NCBI RefSeq assembly: GCF_009739465.1
Contig: NZ_WHOM01000033.1
Span: 177,085 to 241,084 of the forward strand
Direction: 5' to 3'
Length of the DNA stretch: 64,000 nt
Source: Streptomyces apocyni
GTDB taxonomy: Bacteria > Actinomycetota > Actinomycetes > Streptomycetales > Streptomycetaceae
Of the stretch, positions 1 to 7,586 are shown piece by piece. The translations under genes and the position numbers were made by a program. Under the pieces are notes generated by a model. It did no database searches, was not told the origin of the DNA, and saw only the letters and a list, made by a program, of their open reading frames with translations. Position 1 is the first letter of the stretch, and each line of letters begins with the position of its first letter.

Positions 1-589
1 CCGGACCACGGTCGGCGAGCGAGCGCACCGGGCTTGCCACGGCGCCAGGCGCGGGCGGCCCCAGGTGCAGCGGGCGCCGCGAGGGCGTGGCCTGCGGCGG
101 CGCCGCGGGATCGGGGTAGGCCTCCGGAGTCGGCGAGGGGCTGGGCACGCGTACCGCTCCGAGGTCGATCGCACCGCTGTCGCGGCCCGCCATCTCGTGC
201 GGCCCGGGCTCATGCGCGAGCGGCGGCACCGCAGCCTGCTCCTGCGCCATCGCATCCGGCTCCTGCGCGTCCTGCGCCATCACCGGCTCGGGCGCCACCG
301 CCACGGCACCGGCCTCAGGCGACGGCACCTGCACGGGCGCCTGCCCCACCGGCTGAGCCGTCATCGGCTGACCTGGCTGACCTGGCTGACCCGGCTGGCC
401 TGGCTGCCCCAGCTGGCCCTCGGTCCACGCCCCCTGCGCACTCGGCATGAGCAGCAGGTCATCGTCGTCCACAGCGGTCTCCGCGGGGTCGAGGAAGGTG
501 TACGCACCCGGGGCGGGAGCTCCCGGCTGCTCCACCGTGCCCGCGTCCTGAGGCAGTCCCTCGCCCGGGACCTGGCCGGTGTCGGTCAT
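1..589 (-). CDS. Pro/Gln/Ala-rich N-terminal region, probable CobT (partial)
   Basis: Only the first 196 codons are present; the gene leaves the window at its left edge. The visible part is low-complexity and acidic: a DDDDLLLMP motif near residue 40, five GQP triplets near residues 60-74, then long Ala/Pro/Glu-rich stretches with no catalytic motif. From memory, Streptomyces proteins that begin this way are annotated as nicotinate-nucleotide-dimethylbenzimidazole phosphoribosyltransferase (CobT, lower-ligand activation in cobalamin synthesis) with a disordered N-terminal extension. The neighbouring cobL supports that. The start chosen has GAGGGG five bases upstream. An in-frame ATG at 613, preceded by AAGGAG, would add eight residues. 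The enzymatic domain lies outside the window, so the function is inferred. Confidence 0.5.
   Translation of the reverse strand, partial: MTDTGQVPGEGLPQDAGTVEQPGAPAPGAYTFLDPAETAVDDDDLLLMPSAQGAWTEGQLGQPGQPGQPGQPGQPMTAQPVGQAPVQVPSPEAGAVAVAPEPVMAQDAQEPDAMAQEQAAVPPLAHEPGPHEMAGRDSGAIDLGAVRVPSPSPTPEAYPDPAAPPQATPSRRPLHLGPPAPGAVASPVRSLADRGP
367..413. repeat. 9-bp tandem repeats coding for GQP triplets
   Basis: Five near-identical 9-base units lie in frame in the partial CobT-like gene and code for GQP repeated five times. Such a track is prone to unit-length expansion and contraction. Confidence 0.7.
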
Positions 590-960
590 GCGTACCCCTC
601 GCCCATTGGTCATGCTCTCCTTCGGCCGGCTCGCCCGGGGCAGCACATGACCACCCATAGACAAGAACGAGCGTGCGCGCCGCGCGGCACGAACGACCCA
701 TCGACAAAACGACAAAGCGCAAAAACGCCAAAGCCATTGTCGCGGCCGCACCCACCACTGTGACGGCAGATCCGTCACAGTCCGCTGTGGACTGCGCCAC
801 GTCGCGCGTCCTACCGGTCCCCCGCAGTACCACAGACGCCCCAAACCGGGCGCACCCTCCGGACATTGACGGATAAACCGACGAACATCCTGGCGCAGTA
901 CAACGATCGGCCAGCCTACCGCGCGCCGCGCGGCACCATGGTCACGGGGCGCCCGCCCCA
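590..960. other. Intergenic region upstream of the CobT-like gene
   Basis: This is a 370-bp gap between the CobT-like start and the cobL terminator. The only clear structure is a perfect inverted repeat at 758-780. I looked on the minus strand for a cobalamin riboswitch (B12 box and its conserved stems) and did not recognise one. Open frames here are high-GC background with no ribosome binding site. Confidence 0.6.
758..780. promoter_or_regulatory. Perfect inverted repeat, candidate operator
   Basis: CTGTGACGG and CCGTCACAG are separated by five bases. The arms contain TGTGA and TCACA, but 11 bases separate them, not the 6 of a Crp site, so it is not a canonical Crp box. It lies about 170 bp upstream of the CobT-like start and fits a dimeric repressor site or an mRNA hairpin in the leader. 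Confidence 0.4.
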
Positions 961-1005
961 GGGCCTGTCCGGCGGATCAGGTCGTAGGGTCCGCCGGGCA
1001 GGCCC
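961..1005 (-). terminator. Terminator hairpin after cobL
   Basis: A 16-bp stem (961-976 with 990-1005, one G-T pair) and 13-base loop begin at the last base of the cobL stop codon. There is no long U-tract, as is usual for Streptomyces terminators. Confidence 0.75.
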
Positions 1006-2216
1006 TAGCGTGCCCCCCGTGCCTCCAGTTGCCCGGAGAGCAGGAAGGCGACCGCGCGCTCGCGCTCGGTCCAGGCGCGGGTGTCCAGTTCCACGGACTG
1101 CAACAGGGCGCACTCGACGGCGTATCCGTGCTCGGTGAGGTCCCGGCCGATCAGTTCGGCCTGGTCGCGGGTGGCGGCGTGGGTCACGATCCGCGCGGGC
1201 CTGCGATCGGCGACCGCGGAGACAACGGGTGCTCCCCCGCCCCCGACCCGTACGACATCGGGCTCCGGGAGGTCTTCCAGGACGAGCGGGGCGGTGCCGT
1301 GCAGGATCTGCGGCTGTACCCCGAAGCGGCGGGCGACGGCCGCGGTGCGGCCGCAGGCGTCGGCGTCGCGGTCGACGGCGATCACGGCGGCGCCGAGCCG
1401 GGCGGCCTCGACGGAGAGTGCGCCGCTGCCGCAGCCGATGTCCCAGACCAGGTCACCGACCCGCGGGCCGAGCCGCGCCAGTTGGGCCGCGCGCAGCTGG
1501 TGGCCCTCGCCCTCGGCGAGCTCACCCCCGTACTCGGTGGCGGGCAGCCCCCAGCCTCGGGGACGGGTGGCGGGATCGCGGCCCGCGAGCCAGCCGGTCT
1601 CGGCGGTGGCCGGGCTGCCGCCGATGACGATGACGACGTTCGGGTCGCGCCAGCCACGGTCGGCGACCTTCTCCGATGTGAGGACGGTGACCTGCTCCCG
1701 GGCGGTGCCCAGCTCCTCGCAGATGACGAAGGTGCGGTGCACGCCTTCGAGGAGCAGGGCCAGTTCGGCGGGACCCGCGCCAGGCGAGGTGAGGACGGCG
1801 ACCTTCGGGTGGGCCCGGCAGACGTTGACCGCACGGCGCAGGGTGCGCGGGTGGGCGACGACGACCTGGGCGTCGTCCCAGGGCATGGAGGCGCGGGCGA
1901 AGGCCTGCGCGACGGCGGAGACGGCGGGGACCACCTCGACCTCAAGGCCGTGCTCGGGGGCCCGCAGGGCGCGGACGACGCCGAAGAAGCCGGGGTCCCC
2001 GTCCGCGAAGACCACGGCGGTGCCCCGGTGGGCGGCGATTCTCCGGGCGGCCAGCGTGACGCTGCCAAGCCGGACCTGTTCGGCGCCCGCGGGTACTCCG
2101 GGGAGCGCGAGGTGGTGCGGTGCGCCGGCCACGAGTGTGGCGGCGCTGAGGGCGGAGCGGGCCGCGTCGGTCAGTGGCGAGCCGTCCCAGCCGATCACCG
2201 TGACCCGGTCGGTCAT
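1005..2216 (-). CDS. cobL: Precorrin-6Y C5,15-methyltransferase (decarboxylating)
   Basis: This is a bifunctional enzyme of aerobic cobalamin synthesis. It methylates precorrin-6Y at C5 and C15 with S-adenosylmethionine and removes the C12 acetate carboxyl, giving precorrin-8X. The 403 residues contain a CbiE-type tetrapyrrole methylase domain (about 1-205, with the GDPGFFG loop at 73-79) and a CbiT-type Rossmann methyltransferase (about 235-395, with DIGCGSG at 259-265 binding SAM). The length fits two-domain CobL proteins. The probable cobT gene lies just downstream on the same strand, but a strong hairpin separates them, so they may be separate transcription units. The protein is cytoplasmic. 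Confidence 0.9.
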   Translation of the reverse strand: MTDRVTVIGWDGSPLTDAARSALSAATLVAGAPHHLALPGVPAGAEQVRLGSVTLAARRIAAHRGTAVVFADGDPGFFGVVRALRAPEHGLEVEVVPAVSAVAQAFARASMPWDDAQVVVAHPRTLRRAVNVCRAHPKVAVLTSPGAGPAELALLLEGVHRTFVICEELGTAREQVTVLTSEKVADRGWRDPNVVIVIGGSPATAETGWLAGRDPATRPRGWGLPATEYGGELAEGEGHQLRAAQLARLGPRVGDLVWDIGCGSGALSVEAARLGAAVIAVDRDADACGRTAAVARRFGVQPQILHGTAPLVLEDLPEPDVVRVGGGGAPVVSAVADRRPARIVTHAATRDQAELIGRDLTEHGYAVECALLQSVELDTRAWTERERAVAFLLSGQLEARGAR

Positions 2217-2254
2217 CGTTGTCAGTCTCCTGGAGGTTCTCGGACGGGGTTGTC

Positions 2255-2295
2255 GTTCAGGTCAGCACGTCAGCACGTCAGCTCAGCAGGTCAGC
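2255..2295. repeat. Short GTCAGCAC/GTCAG direct repeats upstream of cobL
   Basis: Several GTCAGC units repeat in the 142-bp gap between the acetyltransferase and cobL. They could be a regulator-binding direct repeat or slippage-generated sequence. No ribosome binding site or riboswitch motif is evident. Confidence 0.4.
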
Positions 2296-2358
2296 GGTGA
2301 TCCCCGGCGGGGCTACGTGAGCGTACCCCTCCCGCATCACCCGAAGTCCTCGGGGAGA

Positions 2359-3042
2359 TCAGTTCCACTCGGAGAAGGCGGTGTAGCCGGAGGCGTCGGC
2401 GAGCTGCTCGGTGACGCCGTCCAGGTCCTCGGGCAGCAGGCTCCAGACGATCAGGTCGGTACGCACGTCACGCCAGCCGCCGTCGCCGCCACCACCATCC
2501 CCGTCGACGCCGTCGCCGTCATCGAGTCGGGTGCGCGCTATCCAGGCGCCGCGCAGCACACCTTCGCTGACGCAGCCGATCTTCTGCGCGACCTGCTGGG
2601 CGGCGGTGTTGTCCGCGGCGGTCCGCAGCTCCAGGCGCTCGAACCGCTGGTCCCGGAACAACCACTGGGCGACAGCGACGGCGGCCTCCGACGCATAGCC
2701 CTCGCCACGGGCCCAGGGAGCGACGAGGTAAGCCATCTCCGTGGCGCGTACCCGCCAGTCGGTGTGCTGGAGGTGCACGACGCCGACCAGTCGCTGGGTG
2801 AGGAACTCAGTAACCGCGAAAACGATCCCTCGGCCCTCCGTACGCTCCGCTGGTGCGAGCCGGGTGATCCACTCCCGCGCGTCCGCTTCGGTATACGGCT
2901 GGGGGACGGCGGTCCAGGAGGTGATCAGTTCGTCGTTCATCATCGCGGTGCAGGCCTGAATGTCCGCCTCCTCGAACGGGCGCAGCACCAGCCGCTCCGT
3001 GCTGATGGAGATGTCCGGGAACACCAGGTGGGCCGTCTGCAT
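2359..3042 (-). CDS. GNAT N-acetyltransferase, RimJ/RimL type
   Basis: This 227-residue protein begins with the typical TERLVLRPFEEAD strand-helix of RimJ/RimL-like acetyltransferases. It carries the acetyl-CoA binding region around APWARGEGYASEA (residues about 107-119) and a later R-x-A-DN-A segment. Family members acetylate protein N-termini or small amines; the substrate here cannot be read. Unusual is an Asp/Gly-rich insert (about residues 175-190, DDGDGVDGDGGGGDGG) between the last two strands, which looks like simple-sequence expansion. It stands alone, separated from metQ by a strong terminator. Confidence 0.75.
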   Translation of the reverse strand: MQTAHLVFPDISISTERLVLRPFEEADIQACTAMMNDELITSWTAVPQPYTEADAREWITRLAPAERTEGRGIVFAVTEFLTQRLVGVVHLQHTDWRVRATEMAYLVAPWARGEGYASEAAVAVAQWLFRDQRFERLELRTAADNTAAQQVAQKIGCVSEGVLRGAWIARTRLDDGDGVDGDGGGGDGGWRDVRTDLIVWSLLPEDLDGVTEQLADASGYTAFSEWN

Positions 3043-3107
3043 CGCGCCGCTCCGTCACTACAGGCTGCTGAAGTGCCCCAGCATGCAGCATCGGAGCGGG
3101 CAACCGC

Positions 3108-3147
3108 ACCACGGGGCCCGCGCCTTGGCGGGCGCGGGCCCCGTGGT
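3108..3147 (-). terminator. Terminator of the metNIQ operon
   Basis: A perfect 17-bp GC-rich stem (3108-3124 with 3131-3147) with a 6-base loop lies about 30 bases past the metQ stop codon. Confidence 0.85.
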
Positions 3148-3175
3148 AAGCGACGATCCGTCAGGAAACGACCCG

Positions 3176-3997
3176 TCAGAAGGCGGGGATGACAGAGCCG
3201 TCGTCGAACTCCTTCTCTATGTACTTCTTGACCTCGGGCGACTGGAGCAGCTTGACCAGCTTCTTGACCTTCGGGTCGTCCTCGTTGCCCTTCTTGACGG
3301 CCAGGAAGTTGGCGTACGGGTTGCCCTTGGCGGCCTCCTGGACCAGGGCGTCCTTGGCCGGGTTGAGCTTGGCCTCCACCGCGTAGTTGCCGTTGATCAC
3401 CGCGGCGTCCACGTCACCGAGGGAGCGCGGCAGTTGAGCCGCCTTGAGCTCCTTGAACTTCAGGCCCTTGGGGTTCTCGACGATGTCCTTGAGGGTGGCG
3501 TCGTTGCCCGCGCCGTCCTTCAGCTTGATGACACCGTTGGCGTCGAGCAGCTTGAGGGCGCGCGCCTCGTTGGTGGTGTCGTTCGGGACGGCGACGGTCG
3601 CGCCCTTGGCGAGCGCGTCCAGCTTGTCGATCTTCTCCGAGTAGAAGCCGAGCGGCTCCAGGTGGACGTCGCCCACCGGCACGATGTCGGTGTTGTTCTT
3701 CTTGTTGAAGTCGTCCAGGTAGGGCTTGTGCTGGAAGTAGTTGGCGCCGACCGAGCCGTCCTGGGTCGCCGTGTTCGGCAGGACGTAGTCGGTGAACTCC
3801 CTGACCTCCAGCTTGAGGTTCTCCTTGGCCGCCAGGTTGTCCCTGACGTACTCGAGGATCTTGCCGTGCGGGGTCGGGCTGGCGGCGACGACGAGGGTGT
3901 CGCCGCCGGTTCCGGAGTCCGCGCCGCAGGCGGTGAGGCCGAGAGTGAGGGCTCCGGCGGCCAGGACAGCGCTGGTGATCTTGACGGTATTACGCAC
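3176..3997 (-). CDS. metQ: Methionine-type ABC transporter substrate-binding lipoprotein
   Basis: This 273-residue lipoprotein of the NlpA/MetQ family captures methionine or a related compound outside the membrane and passes it to MetI. It has a short basic N-terminus, a hydrophobic stretch and a lipobox LTAC with the lipidated cysteine at residue 24. The mature part starts LVVAASPTPHGKILEYV, a hallmark of MetQ proteins, and keeps the conserved YFQHKPYLDDF segment. It is the last gene of metN-metI-metQ, 55 bp after metI and before a strong terminator. Ligand specificity is inferred from the family and from the NIL domain in the partner ATPase. Confidence 0.88.
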   Translation of the reverse strand: MRNTVKITSAVLAAGALTLGLTACGADSGTGGDTLVVAASPTPHGKILEYVRDNLAAKENLKLEVREFTDYVLPNTATQDGSVGANYFQHKPYLDDFNKKNNTDIVPVGDVHLEPLGFYSEKIDKLDALAKGATVAVPNDTTNEARALKLLDANGVIKLKDGAGNDATLKDIVENPKGLKFKELKAAQLPRSLGDVDAAVINGNYAVEAKLNPAKDALVQEAAKGNPYANFLAVKKGNEDDPKVKKLVKLLQSPEVKKYIEKEFDDGSVIPAF

Positions 3998-4052
3998 GAA
4001 AAGTGCCTTTCTCCATGGGTGGTGCCACCCGGGTTACGGGTGTCGGTGCGGG

Positions 4053-4820
4053 TCAGGAAGCCTTTGAGGGTTCGGCCGCTGGTTCGGCGGCCGGGACGGT
4101 AACCGAACCAGCGGCCGGAGCGGCGGCGCGCAGCAGGCGCAGCCTGGGGACGGTGGAGCCGCGGCCGCGGCGGGAGAGCGAGCGGGCCGCGTAGTCCCCG
4201 GCGAACTGGATGACGGAGATGACGACCGCCAGGATGCCCACGGTGATCCACATCAGGCCGGACTCGAAGCGCTCGTAGCCGTAGCGGATCGCGATGTCGC
4301 CGAGGCCGCCGGCGCCGACGGTTCCGGCCATCGCCGAGTAGCCGATGAGGACGACGACGGTGGTGGTGGCGCTGGAGATCAGCGAGGGCAGCGACTCGGG
4401 GACGAGGACCTTGCGGACGACGGTCCAGGTGTTGCCGCCCATGGCCTGTACGGCCTCGACGAGTCCGTGGTCCACCTCGCGTACGGCGGTCTCGACCAGC
4501 CGCGCGAAGAACGGGATGGCGCCGATGGACAGCGGCACGATCGCCGCCTCGACCCCGATGGTGGTGCCGGTGATCCAGCGGGTGAAGGACATCAGCGCGA
4601 CCATCAGGATGATGAAGGGCATCGAGCGCGCGACGTTCACGATCTGGCCCAGCACCTTGTTGAGCACGGTGTTCTGGAGCAGCCCGCCGCGGTCGGTGAG
4701 GACCAGCAGCACGCCGAGCGGGAGACCGCCGACGACGGCTATCAGGGTCGAGACGCCGACCATGTACAGGGTGTCCCAGCTTGCCTGCTCCAGGAGCGGC
4801 TGCATCTCCGACCAGGTCAC
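4053..4820 (-). CDS. metI: Methionine-type ABC transporter permease
   Basis: This is an inner-membrane permease of 255 residues with about five transmembrane helices. The EAA loop (EAVQAMGGNTWTVVRKVLVP, about residues 121-140) is where the ATPase docks. The length fits MetI (about 217 residues in E. coli) plus a 35-residue Ala/Pro-rich cytoplasmic tail that varies between species. The GTG start overlaps the metN stop by four bases (GTGA), so the two are translationally coupled. Confidence 0.9.
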   Translation of the reverse strand: MTWSEMQPLLEQASWDTLYMVGVSTLIAVVGGLPLGVLLVLTDRGGLLQNTVLNKVLGQIVNVARSMPFIILMVALMSFTRWITGTTIGVEAAIVPLSIGAIPFFARLVETAVREVDHGLVEAVQAMGGNTWTVVRKVLVPESLPSLISSATTTVVVLIGYSAMAGTVGAGGLGDIAIRYGYERFESGLMWITVGILAVVISVIQFAGDYAARSLSRRGRGSTVPRLRLLRAAAPAAGSVTVPAAEPAAEPSKAS

Positions 4821-5884
4821 TTGGCACCTTCCTTGACCAGCTGGGACTCGGCGGCCGCGGACCCGGCGGCCGGGCGGCCAGCCACGTCCACCTGAAGCCC
4901 CTGCTCACGCAGGAAGCCGATGGGGACGACGTTGTCCTCGAACCGTCCGGGCAGTTCGATGCGCATCCGTCCGACCTGCTTGCCGCCGACGGTGTCCATC
5001 GCGGCGCCGAGGATCGAGATGTCGATGTTGTACGTACGGGACAGCTGGGAGATCACCGGCTGGGCCGCGGTATCGCCGTGGAAGGTGATGTCGACGACGG
5101 TACGGTCATCGCCTGACGCTTCTCCGCTGACCGGGAAGAGCGCCGTGGCCAGCTCGGAGCCGGGCGTGGCGAGCAGGTCGTCCAGGGTGCCGGACTCGAC
5201 GATCCGGCCGCGCTCCATCAGGGCGGCGGAGTCGCAGATCTGCTTGACGACGTCCATCTCGTGCGTGATGAGCAGGACGGTCAGGCCGAGCTCCCGGTTG
5301 AGGTCGCGCAGCAGCTGAAGGATCGAGCGGGTCGTCTCGGGGTCCAGGGCGCTGGTGGCCTCGTCGGAGAGCAGCACCTTGGGGTCTCCGGCCAGGGCGC
5401 GGGCGATGCCGACGCGCTGCTTCTGGCCGCCGGAGAGCTGGCTCGGGTAGCTGCCCGCCTTGTCGGCGAGGCCGACCAGGTCGAGGAGTTCGAGCGCCTT
5501 CCGGGTCCGCTCACGGCCCTGGACTCCGAGGATCTCCAGGGGGAGCTCGACGTTGTCCCGCACGGTGCGCGAGGACAGCAGGTTGAAGTGCTGGAAGACC
5601 ATGCCGATGCGGCTGCGGGCGGCGCGGAGCCGCTGGCCCGCGCGGGGGCCACGGCCGCCGCCGAGCGCGGTGAGGTCCAGGCCGTCCACGGTCACGGTGC
5701 CGGATGTGGGGCGTTCCAGGAGGTTGACGCAGCGGATGAGCGAGGACTTTCCGGCGCCGCTCTGGCCGATGACTCCGTACACCTCGCCTTCGCGCACATG
5801 GAGGTCGACGCCGTCCAGGGCGACGACGTCGCGGCCGCGCGAGCGGTCACGGTAGACCTTCGTCAGGCCCGTAGTGGTGATCAC
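4817..5884 (-). CDS. metN: Methionine-type ABC transporter ATPase with NIL domain
   Basis: This 355-residue ATPase drives the MetNIQ importer. Walker A is GQSGAGKS at residues 40-47, the signature LSGGQKQ is at 150-156, and Walker B VLLSDEAT is at 170-177. A C-terminal ACT-like NIL domain (about 265-340) is present; in characterised MetN proteins it binds methionine and shuts the pump down. I chose the GTG at 5884 because GACGGAAA lies just upstream and family homology starts there; an ATG at 5938 is possible. Transcription probably begins far upstream, since a long leader with a small ORF precedes the gene. Confidence 0.9.
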   Translation of the reverse strand: MITTTGLTKVYRDRSRGRDVVALDGVDLHVREGEVYGVIGQSGAGKSSLIRCVNLLERPTSGTVTVDGLDLTALGGGRGPRAGQRLRAARSRIGMVFQHFNLLSSRTVRDNVELPLEILGVQGRERTRKALELLDLVGLADKAGSYPSQLSGGQKQRVGIARALAGDPKVLLSDEATSALDPETTRSILQLLRDLNRELGLTVLLITHEMDVVKQICDSAALMERGRIVESGTLDDLLATPGSELATALFPVSGEASGDDRTVVDITFHGDTAAQPVISQLSRTYNIDISILGAAMDTVGGKQVGRMRIELPGRFEDNVVPIGFLREQGLQVDVAGRPAAGSAAAESQLVKEGAK

Positions 5885-6114
5885 AGGGTTTCCGTCACTG
5901 TCGAGTGCGGGGCGAGATCGTCGCCGGGCACGGGGCATTCGTGGTTGCTTCGTGGTTGCGTAGCTTCGAGGTCCACACGCGGCACGGGTTGTCACAGGCG
6001 GTCGAGCCTGGGGGCAACGCATGCGCGGGGCAGGCCGGATCCGGGCCGCTCAGGGCGTACGGACGGGGCTCAGCTGGCTCGCTTTGGGGCGCGAGGCTGG
6101 CGCGGCAGGGGCCC
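5885..6114 (-). other. Long untranslated spacer between the leader ORF and metN
   Basis: This is 230 bp of apparently untranslated DNA between the stop of the small leader ORF and metN. It contains short candidate stems, for example GGCGA/TCGCC around 5911-5925 and CTCGC/GCGAG just after the leader ORF. I found no SAM-I, SAM-II or SAM-IV riboswitch core by eye. The spacer is a plausible place for attenuation. Confidence 0.45.
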
Positions 6115-6159
6115 TCAGAAGGCGCACATTCGACACATACGGCGAGCACCGGGCGTCAT
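6115..6159 (-). CDS. Putative 14-residue Met/Cys leader peptide upstream of metN
   Basis: The peptide reads MTPGARRMCRMCAF, then TGA. Its last eight codons contain two Met and two Cys. A GAGG Shine-Dalgarno sequence sits five bases before the ATG, which is better than many real genes here have. It lies 230 bp upstream of the methionine-type transporter with no other gene between. The composition and place suggest a sensor of methionyl- or cysteinyl-tRNA, or of ribosome stalling, controlling metNIQ by attenuation. This is inference. The peptide could also be chance, as Met/Cys clusters can occur in random frames. Confidence 0.5.
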   Translation of the reverse strand: MTPGARRMCRMCAF

Positions 6160-6241
6160 GGTCGCCTCGGTCGCAAGGGTGCGGCTGCTCGTCGTGGTCA
6201 TGGGCCCAGTAAAACAGACGGCGGCGTCGGACCCTCCCACC

Positions 6242-6267
6242 TGTCCGTATAGCGGACAATCCTGTCC
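6242..6267. promoter_or_regulatory. Nested inverted repeats of TGTCC/GGACA, candidate operator
   Basis: TGTCCG and CGGACA (6242-6258) form a perfect palindrome with a 5-base spacer. A third half-site TGTCC at 6263-6267 forms a second inverted pair with GGACA. The cluster sits between the metN leader and a divergent membrane-protein gene, so it could regulate either. Confidence 0.45.
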
Positions 6268-6328
6268 ACCCTGAGGACATCGAAGGGGTGCGCGCAGCGG
6301 GCTTTTCGTCCCGTAATAGGCTCGCGGC

Positions 6329-6688
6329 ATGCTTGCTGCCCTGACGATCGCGACCGCCGTGTCCGCGCTCGTGCTCGCCGCGTGGTGCGGCTACGCCGCC
6401 TACCGCGATCAGCCGACCAAGGACCGGCACTTCGTCGGCATGGCCGCGGTGACCCTGCTGGCCGTGGCCCAGCTGGTGGTCGGGATCGTGCAGTTGGCGC
6501 GGGGCGAGAAGCCGGAGCAGGGGGCCACGCTGTTCGTGTCGTATCTGGTCGGTTCGGCCCTGTGTATTCCGGCCGCGGGCTTCCTGTCGCTGGCCGAGCG
6601 CACCCGCTGGGGTTCGGTGACCGTCGCCGCGGGCGCGTTCGTGCTGGCCGTACTCGAGGTCCGGCTGTACGACATCTGGAGAGGCTGA
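6329..6688 (+). CDS. Small integral membrane protein
   Basis: This 119-residue protein consists mostly of three to four hydrophobic helices (about 2-20, 37-56, 67-86 and 92-108) with short charged loops, so it should sit in the cytoplasmic membrane. I recognise no catalytic motif. The transcript may be leaderless: TAGGCT lies six bases before the ATG and there is no ribosome binding site. The next gene begins one base after its stop codon and also encodes a membrane protein, so the two are probably cotranscribed. Function unknown. Confidence 0.75.
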   Translation: MLAALTIATAVSALVLAAWCGYAAYRDQPTKDRHFVGMAAVTLLAVAQLVVGIVQLARGEKPEQGATLFVSYLVGSALCIPAAGFLSLAERTRWGSVTVAAGAFVLAVLEVRLYDIWRG

Positions 6689-6689
6689 G

Positions 6690-7136
6690 ATGACCGGGCA
6701 GCGCACCGAGGGCGGGCAACCGACGGACACCCGGCTGATCAGCGGCCCTGGGCTGGTGCTGGTCTGGCTGTACGGCGTGATGGTGGTCGGCGCCGTCTCG
6801 CGCTCGATCTACCAGATCTCGGCCGACTACGAGCGGGCCCCGCTGGCGTACACGCTGTCGGCTGTCGCCGCCGTGGTGTACGCCTTCATCACGTACACGC
6901 TCGTACGCGGCGGGGAGACGGCCCGCAAGGCGGCGCTGGTGTGCTGCGCCGCCGAGCTGGTGGGCGTGGTGGTGGTGGGCGCCTGGACGGTGCTCGCTCC
7001 CGACGCCTTCCCGGACGCCACGGTCTGGTCGCGGTTCGGGATGGGCTATCTGTTCATCCCGGTACTGCTGCCGGTGACGGCGGTGTACTGGCTGCGGCGT
7101 CCTTCGCCAGGGTCACCAGCGTCATCCGGGCACTGA
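6690..7136 (+). CDS. Small integral membrane protein
   Basis: This 148-residue protein has about four predicted transmembrane helices (roughly 20-40, 53-72, 80-102 and 116-136) and a hydrophilic start. It has no recognisable motif. It follows the preceding membrane-protein gene directly, in a likely two-gene operon. Its last 83 bp overlap the 3' end of the convergent acetyltransferase gene, a long overlap for bacteria; the C-terminal tail (RRPSPGSPASSGH) is encoded there and may not be functionally constrained. Confidence 0.75.
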   Translation: MTGQRTEGGQPTDTRLISGPGLVLVWLYGVMVVGAVSRSIYQISADYERAPLAYTLSAVAAVVYAFITYTLVRGGETARKAALVCCAAELVGVVVVGAWTVLAPDAFPDATVWSRFGMGYLFIPVLLPVTAVYWLRRPSPGSPASSGH

Positions 7137-7569
7137 CCTGCTCGGTGGAGACCGGCAGATAGCCGTGCTTGCGGTACAGCTGGAGGTTGTTCTCGCTGCG
7201 GTGGCCGGTGAAGAGCTGGAAGTGCTTGACGCCGCCCGCGGCACCGAGCCGCTCCTCCACCGCGTTGAGCAGCCGCCCACCGAGGCCGTGCCGCTGCATC
7301 CTCGGGTGGACGACCAGCTTGTTGACCCGGGCCGTACCGTCGGCGTCCACCGTGCCGCGTACCGAGGCCACCACCTCGTCACCGAGTCGGGCCACCAGGA
7401 CGCATCCGACGGCCAGTTCCGCCGTGAGGGAGGCGAGCGACTGGGTGAGCGGTTCGATGGTGTAGTCGCCGTAGAGCTCCGCCTCGCTCTGGTAGCAGAG
7501 GTACTGCAGTTTCAGTATCTGCTCGGCGTCCTGCTCGGTCGCCGCAGAGATGGTCACACTCATGCCCAT
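7054..7569 (-). CDS. GNAT N-acetyltransferase
   Basis: This 171-residue single-domain acetyltransferase has the acetyl-CoA loop at VVHPRMQRHGLGGRLLNAVEERL (about 86-108), with the usual Q/R-x-x-G-x-G/A motif. The substrate is unknown. I took the ATG at 7569, since GGAGG lies nine bases upstream; an ATG at 7563 is possible. It lies 17 bp after the sigma-like gene on the same strand, so the two may be cotranscribed. The 3' end overlaps the convergent membrane-protein gene by 83 bp, and the C-terminal tail is Ala/Pro-rich. Confidence 0.8.
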   Translation of the reverse strand: MGMSVTISAATEQDAEQILKLQYLCYQSEAELYGDYTIEPLTQSLASLTAELAVGCVLVARLGDEVVASVRGTVDADGTARVNKLVVHPRMQRHGLGGRLLNAVEERLGAAGGVKHFQLFTGHRSENNLQLYRKHGYLPVSTEQVSARMTLVTLAKDAAASTPPSPAAVPG

Positions 7570-7586
7570 GTGCGTATGCCTCCCGC

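Noticed and set aside
758..780. Crp/cAMP binding site
   Set aside because: The TGTGA and TCACA half-sites are 11 bases apart, not 6.
590..1000. Cobalamin riboswitch upstream of the CobT-like gene
   Set aside because: I looked for the B12 box and flanking conserved stems on the minus strand and found no convincing match by eye.
1029..3192. Long plus-strand frames opposite cobL and the acetyltransferase
   Set aside because: They are Arg/Ser/Ala-rich shadows with no motif, whereas the minus-strand frames encode complete known families.
5885..6328. SAM riboswitch in the metN leader
   Set aside because: No SAM-I, SAM-II or SAM-IV core sequence was recognised; the small ORF is a better explanation for the long leader.
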